This document shows, piece by piece, positions 7,043 through 9,162 of a DNA stretch of 9,162 bases (within the stretch, counting starts at the first letter, position 1; the number at the start of each line of letters is the position of its first letter). The notes beneath the pieces were generated by a model. That model searched no databases and was not told where the DNA came from. It worked only from the letters and a program-made list of their open reading frames with translations. The stretch covers positions 1-9,162 of the forward strand of contig JACMLK010000196.1 in NCBI GenBank assembly GCA_014379665.1. Direction: 5' to 3'. Source of the stretch: Saprospiraceae bacterium (GTDB taxonomy: Bacteria; Bacteroidota; Bacteroidia; Chitinophagales; Saprospiraceae). The position numbers were made by a program, and so were the translations under genes.

Positions 7043-9162
7043 ATGAAAAACTTAACTTCCCTCCAGATTTTCTGTACTTTTTCAACTTTAAACACATTTA
7101 ATTTTTCAAGCCGAATTATTTGGTTCTTAATACTTGTTTTTTGCATTAACATATATGCTTTGGGACAAGGACCTAACCTTACATGGGCAAAAAAAATAGG
7201 AGGGAGTAATGATGATAACGGCACTTCTATAGCAATAGACGGTATTGGAAATGTTTATTCAGCCGGGTTTTTTTCAGGTGCCGTGGATTTTGATCCGGGA
7301 CCCGGTGTATTTAATCTTTCTTCTATAGGTGCAGATAATACTTTTATCTCAAAACTGGATGCTTCAGGAAATTTCGTATGGGCTAAAAAATTGGGAGGTG
7401 GAACTAGTTCAGTATTTGGACTTTCGATCGGATTGGATAACAGTGGTAATGTGTTTGTGACCGGAAATTTTTTTGGTACAGGCGACTTTGATCCGGGGCC
7501 GGGTGTTTCCAGTTTAACTTCATTATCGGGAAGCAGCGACATCTTTATTACTAAACTGGACAATAACGGTTCTTTTGTTTGGGTCAAACAGATAGGAGGT
7601 ATTACCGCCGATAAAGGATATGCTCTTGCTTTGGACGCTTCAGGAAATGTATATACGAGCGGGTTCTTTAACGGTAATGTAGACTTTGATCCCGGACCGG
7701 GCATTGTAAATATGACAGCAGTCTCAGGGAGTCCTGAAATTTTTGTGTTAAAGCTGGATGTCTCCGGTAATTTTTTGTGGGCAAAACAAATGGGAGGAAA
7801 CGGTCCAGATGAAGCGTGGTCAATTGCTATGGCGGCTGATGGAAGTGTGCTCACGACAGGGTATTTCAGCGAAACTGCTGATTTTGATCCGGGACCGGGA
7901 ATCGTTAACCTGTCAGCATTGTCAGGGGATACTGATATATTTGTTTCAAAGCTAAATTCTTCCGGAGATTTTATTTGGGCGAGACAATTTGTAGGGTCAG
8001 ATAATGATGCCGGATATTCTGTTGCAACAGATGCTTTAGGAAATGTATATACCACAGGAATATTTAACGGGACGGTAGATTTTGACCCGGGTATTGGGAC
8101 TTATAACCTGACAGCTCCGGTGGTAATGAATATTTTTATATCAAAACTTGATGCCACAGGAAATTTTGTTTGGGCTAAAATAATTGAAACACAGTATATA
8201 AGCGGGTCAAATGCTATTACTACCGACGCTCTGAGTAACGTTTATATTACCGGATATTTTGTCCAGACTGCGGATTTTGATCCGGGTCCAGGTGTGAATA
8301 ATCTAGCGGCAGCTGGAGCTGCTTTATTTATATTAAAACTTGATGCTACCGGAAATTTTGTTTGGTCGACAAAAATGGGCGAAGTTAGTGCAGGCGTTGC
8401 AGGCAATAGTCTGGCTGTCAAAGTAGATAATGGTGGAAATATTTTTACAACAGGATATTTTACCGGTTCAGCGGATTTTGATCCTTGTCAAGGGGTATTT
8501 AACCTCAACTCAAATGGTGGTGAAGATATTTTTATTTCAAAGCTAAACCAAAACGTTCTGTGTATCAATAACGGATGTATCACCCCAGGTACTCCGGTGG
8601 CTGTTACCGGAACCGGCACCGGACCAACCACAGCGAGTCTGGATTGGGCTTCTGGCAGTCCGGTTGGAAGCGCCACGGTCACTTATTACTGGGTGGTCGG
8701 CACAAGTCCAACTGTTACTTACGGCAATGGTGTAGCACAGGGAAGTACCACAGGATTTTGGGCTGGAGCGACAGGATTGTCTCCCGGCACTATCTATTAT
8801 CTCAGAGTCTATGCGACGACAAGTTGTGACAATACAAGTTCAGGATACGGAACATCATATGCATTTATAACCACTGGTTACGGAATTTGTACCACACCAG
8901 GCACACCTGTGAGTGTTACAGGAACTGCTACCGGTCCAACCACAGCGAGTCTGGATTGGGCAGCGGGCAATCCGGTAGGAAGTCCAACCGTGACCTATTA
9001 CTGGGTAGTTGGCACAAGTCCTGCAGTCACTTATGGAAATGGTGTAGCACAGGGAAGTACTACAGGATTTTGGGCAGGGGCGACTGGATTATCTCCGGGC
9101 ACTATCTATTATCTAAGAGTATTTGCGTCTACAAGTTGTAACAATACAAGTTCAGGGTATGG
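7043..9162 (+). CDS. Secreted seven-bladed SBBP-type beta-propeller protein with FN3-like repeats (3' partial)
   Basis: The frame is open from ATG 7043 to the window edge (706 codons); the nearest upstream in-frame stop is TAA 6998-7000 and no other ATG lies between, so this start is well supported. Residues 25-39 are strongly hydrophobic and end ...YALG-QG, a likely signal peptidase I site after Gly41. Residues about 46-505 are seven repeats of about 66 residues, each with a GNVYxxGxF strand, a DFDPGPG-like loop (Asp at 82, 148, 214, 280, 346, 411, 478), an IFISKLD strand and a FVWAK strand (Trp at 48, 113, 180, 246, 312, 377, 441). This matches the beta-propeller repeat family SBBP. From Cys512 come FN3-like repeats of 104 residues. 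Such proteins in Bacteroidota are usually surface-bound or secreted, often through the type IX system by a C-terminal sorting domain; that end lies outside the window. Ligand unknown. An 801-bp open frame on the opposite strand is a by-product of the repeats. Confidence 0.9.
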   Translation, partial: MKNLTSLQIFCTFSTLNTFNFSSRIIWFLILVFCINIYALGQGPNLTWAKKIGGSNDDNGTSIAIDGIGNVYSAGFFSGAVDFDPGPGVFNLSSIGADNTFISKLDASGNFVWAKKLGGGTSSVFGLSIGLDNSGNVFVTGNFFGTGDFDPGPGVSSLTSLSGSSDIFITKLDNNGSFVWVKQIGGITADKGYALALDASGNVYTSGFFNGNVDFDPGPGIVNMTAVSGSPEIFVLKLDVSGNFLWAKQMGGNGPDEAWSIAMAADGSVLTTGYFSETADFDPGPGIVNLSALSGDTDIFVSKLNSSGDFIWARQFVGSDNDAGYSVATDALGNVYTTGIFNGTVDFDPGIGTYNLTAPVVMNIFISKLDATGNFVWAKIIETQYISGSNAITTDALSNVYITGYFVQTADFDPGPGVNNLAAAGAALFILKLDATGNFVWSTKMGEVSAGVAGNSLAVKVDNGGNIFTTGYFTGSADFDPCQGVFNLNSNGGEDIFISKLNQNVLCINNGCITPGTPVAVTGTGTGPTTASLDWASGSPVGSATVTYYWVVGTSPTVTYGNGVAQGSTTGFWAGATGLSPGTIYYLRVYATTSCDNTSSGYGTSYAFITTGYGICTTPGTPVSVTGTATGPTTASLDWAAGNPVGSPTVTYYWVVGTSPAVTYGNGVAQGSTTGFWAGATGLSPGTIYYLRVFASTSCNNTSSGY
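7178..8557 (+). repeat. Seven tandem propeller repeats (about 198 bp each)
   Basis: DFD codons begin at 7286, 7484, 7682, 7880, 8078, 8273 and 8474: spacings of 198, 198, 198, 198, 195 and 201 bp. The tryptophan of the FVWAK strand also occurs seven times, the first (7184) before the first DFD loop, and the strand after the seventh DFD loop lacks it. The array is therefore offset so that N- and C-terminal strands could complete one blade together, as in closed propellers. Units five and seven deviate at the loop (DFDPGIG and DFDPCQG), and unit six has lost the Gly of GNVY (SNVY). Confidence 0.88.
8576..8887 (+). repeat. FN3-like repeat 1 (312 bp, 104 residues)
   Basis: Residues 512-615 of the propeller protein, from CITPGTPV through TASLDWA, VTYYWVVGTSP, GLSPGTIYYLRVYA and a TSCDNTSSGYG end, then a linker to the next unit. 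The LDW strand and the SPGTIYYLRV strand are the usual FN3 B- and F-strand marks. Two cysteines (start of the unit and TSC) could pair within the unit or across units. Confidence 0.8.
8888..9162 (+). repeat. FN3-like repeat 2 (275 of about 312 bp, cut by the window edge)
   Basis: Starts at the equivalent cysteine codon exactly 312 bp after repeat 1. Counted by hand without gaps, 230 of 275 bases agree with repeat 1 (about 84%) and 10 of 91 complete codons encode a different residue. More copies probably follow beyond the window. Confidence 0.8.

Noticed and set aside
7255..8055. Open frame of 266 codons on the minus strand opposite the propeller repeats
   Set aside because: It mirrors the DFDPGPG-coding repeats (giving repeated PGPGSKS), has no domain of its own, and lies wholly inside the well-supported plus-strand gene.
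7172..8557. The tandem repeats as a CRISPR array or DNA satellite
   Set aside because: The 198-bp period is a whole number of codons, variation respects the reading frame, and the conserved parts correspond to propeller strands and loops.
8575..9141. Two 84-codon plus-strand open frames spaced 312 bp apart
   Set aside because: They are the same out-of-frame reading of the two FN3-like repeats, rich in Cys, His and Ser; the in-frame reading gives a recognisable FN3-like fold.

Overview
The window looks like chromosomal DNA of a member of the Bacteroidota, probably of the Saprospiria/Chitinophagia type. The clues are a secreted beta-propeller protein with repeated DFDPGPG loops followed by FN3-like repeats, no clear Shine-Dalgarno sequences before the starts, AT-rich spacers, and a stand-alone RfaE2-type adenylyltransferase. 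This placement is inferred from gene style; there is no rRNA or other marker gene here.

Layout. (1) Positions 1-1631, plus strand: the 3' part of a Na+/phosphate cotransporter with a C-terminal PhoU-like domain; its true start lies before the window. (2) Positions 1633-6344, minus strand: five genes in one direction. In transcription order they are a YbhN/UPF0104-type membrane protein, a heptose-1-phosphate adenylyltransferase, a Nif3-family metal protein, a coiled-coil zinc-ribbon protein and an exported TPR protein. The first two are 1 bp apart, the Nif3 and zinc-ribbon genes 9 bp apart, and the TPR gene follows 38 bp later. A 110-bp gap between the second and third genes could split the group into two transcripts. 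The last gene converges on the phosphate transporter with only 1 bp between stop codons. (3) Positions 6345-7042: a 698-bp AT-rich divergent spacer with no gene, holding one weak promoter candidate and one 9-bp perfect inverted repeat. (4) Positions 7043-9162, plus strand: a large gene open to the window edge (706 codons and still open). It encodes a signal peptide, seven propeller repeats of about 66 residues, and the first two of an unknown number of 104-residue FN3-like repeats.

How the parts fit. The YbhN-like protein and the adenylyltransferase both suit envelope glycolipid or lipopolysaccharide work. The Nif3/zinc-ribbon pair is a housekeeping pair without a firm function. The propeller protein is a surface or secreted accessory protein, and it is the part of the window that most rewards a closer look. 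I see no CRISPR array, transposase, RNA gene or defence system, and no clear sign of a wholly new system.
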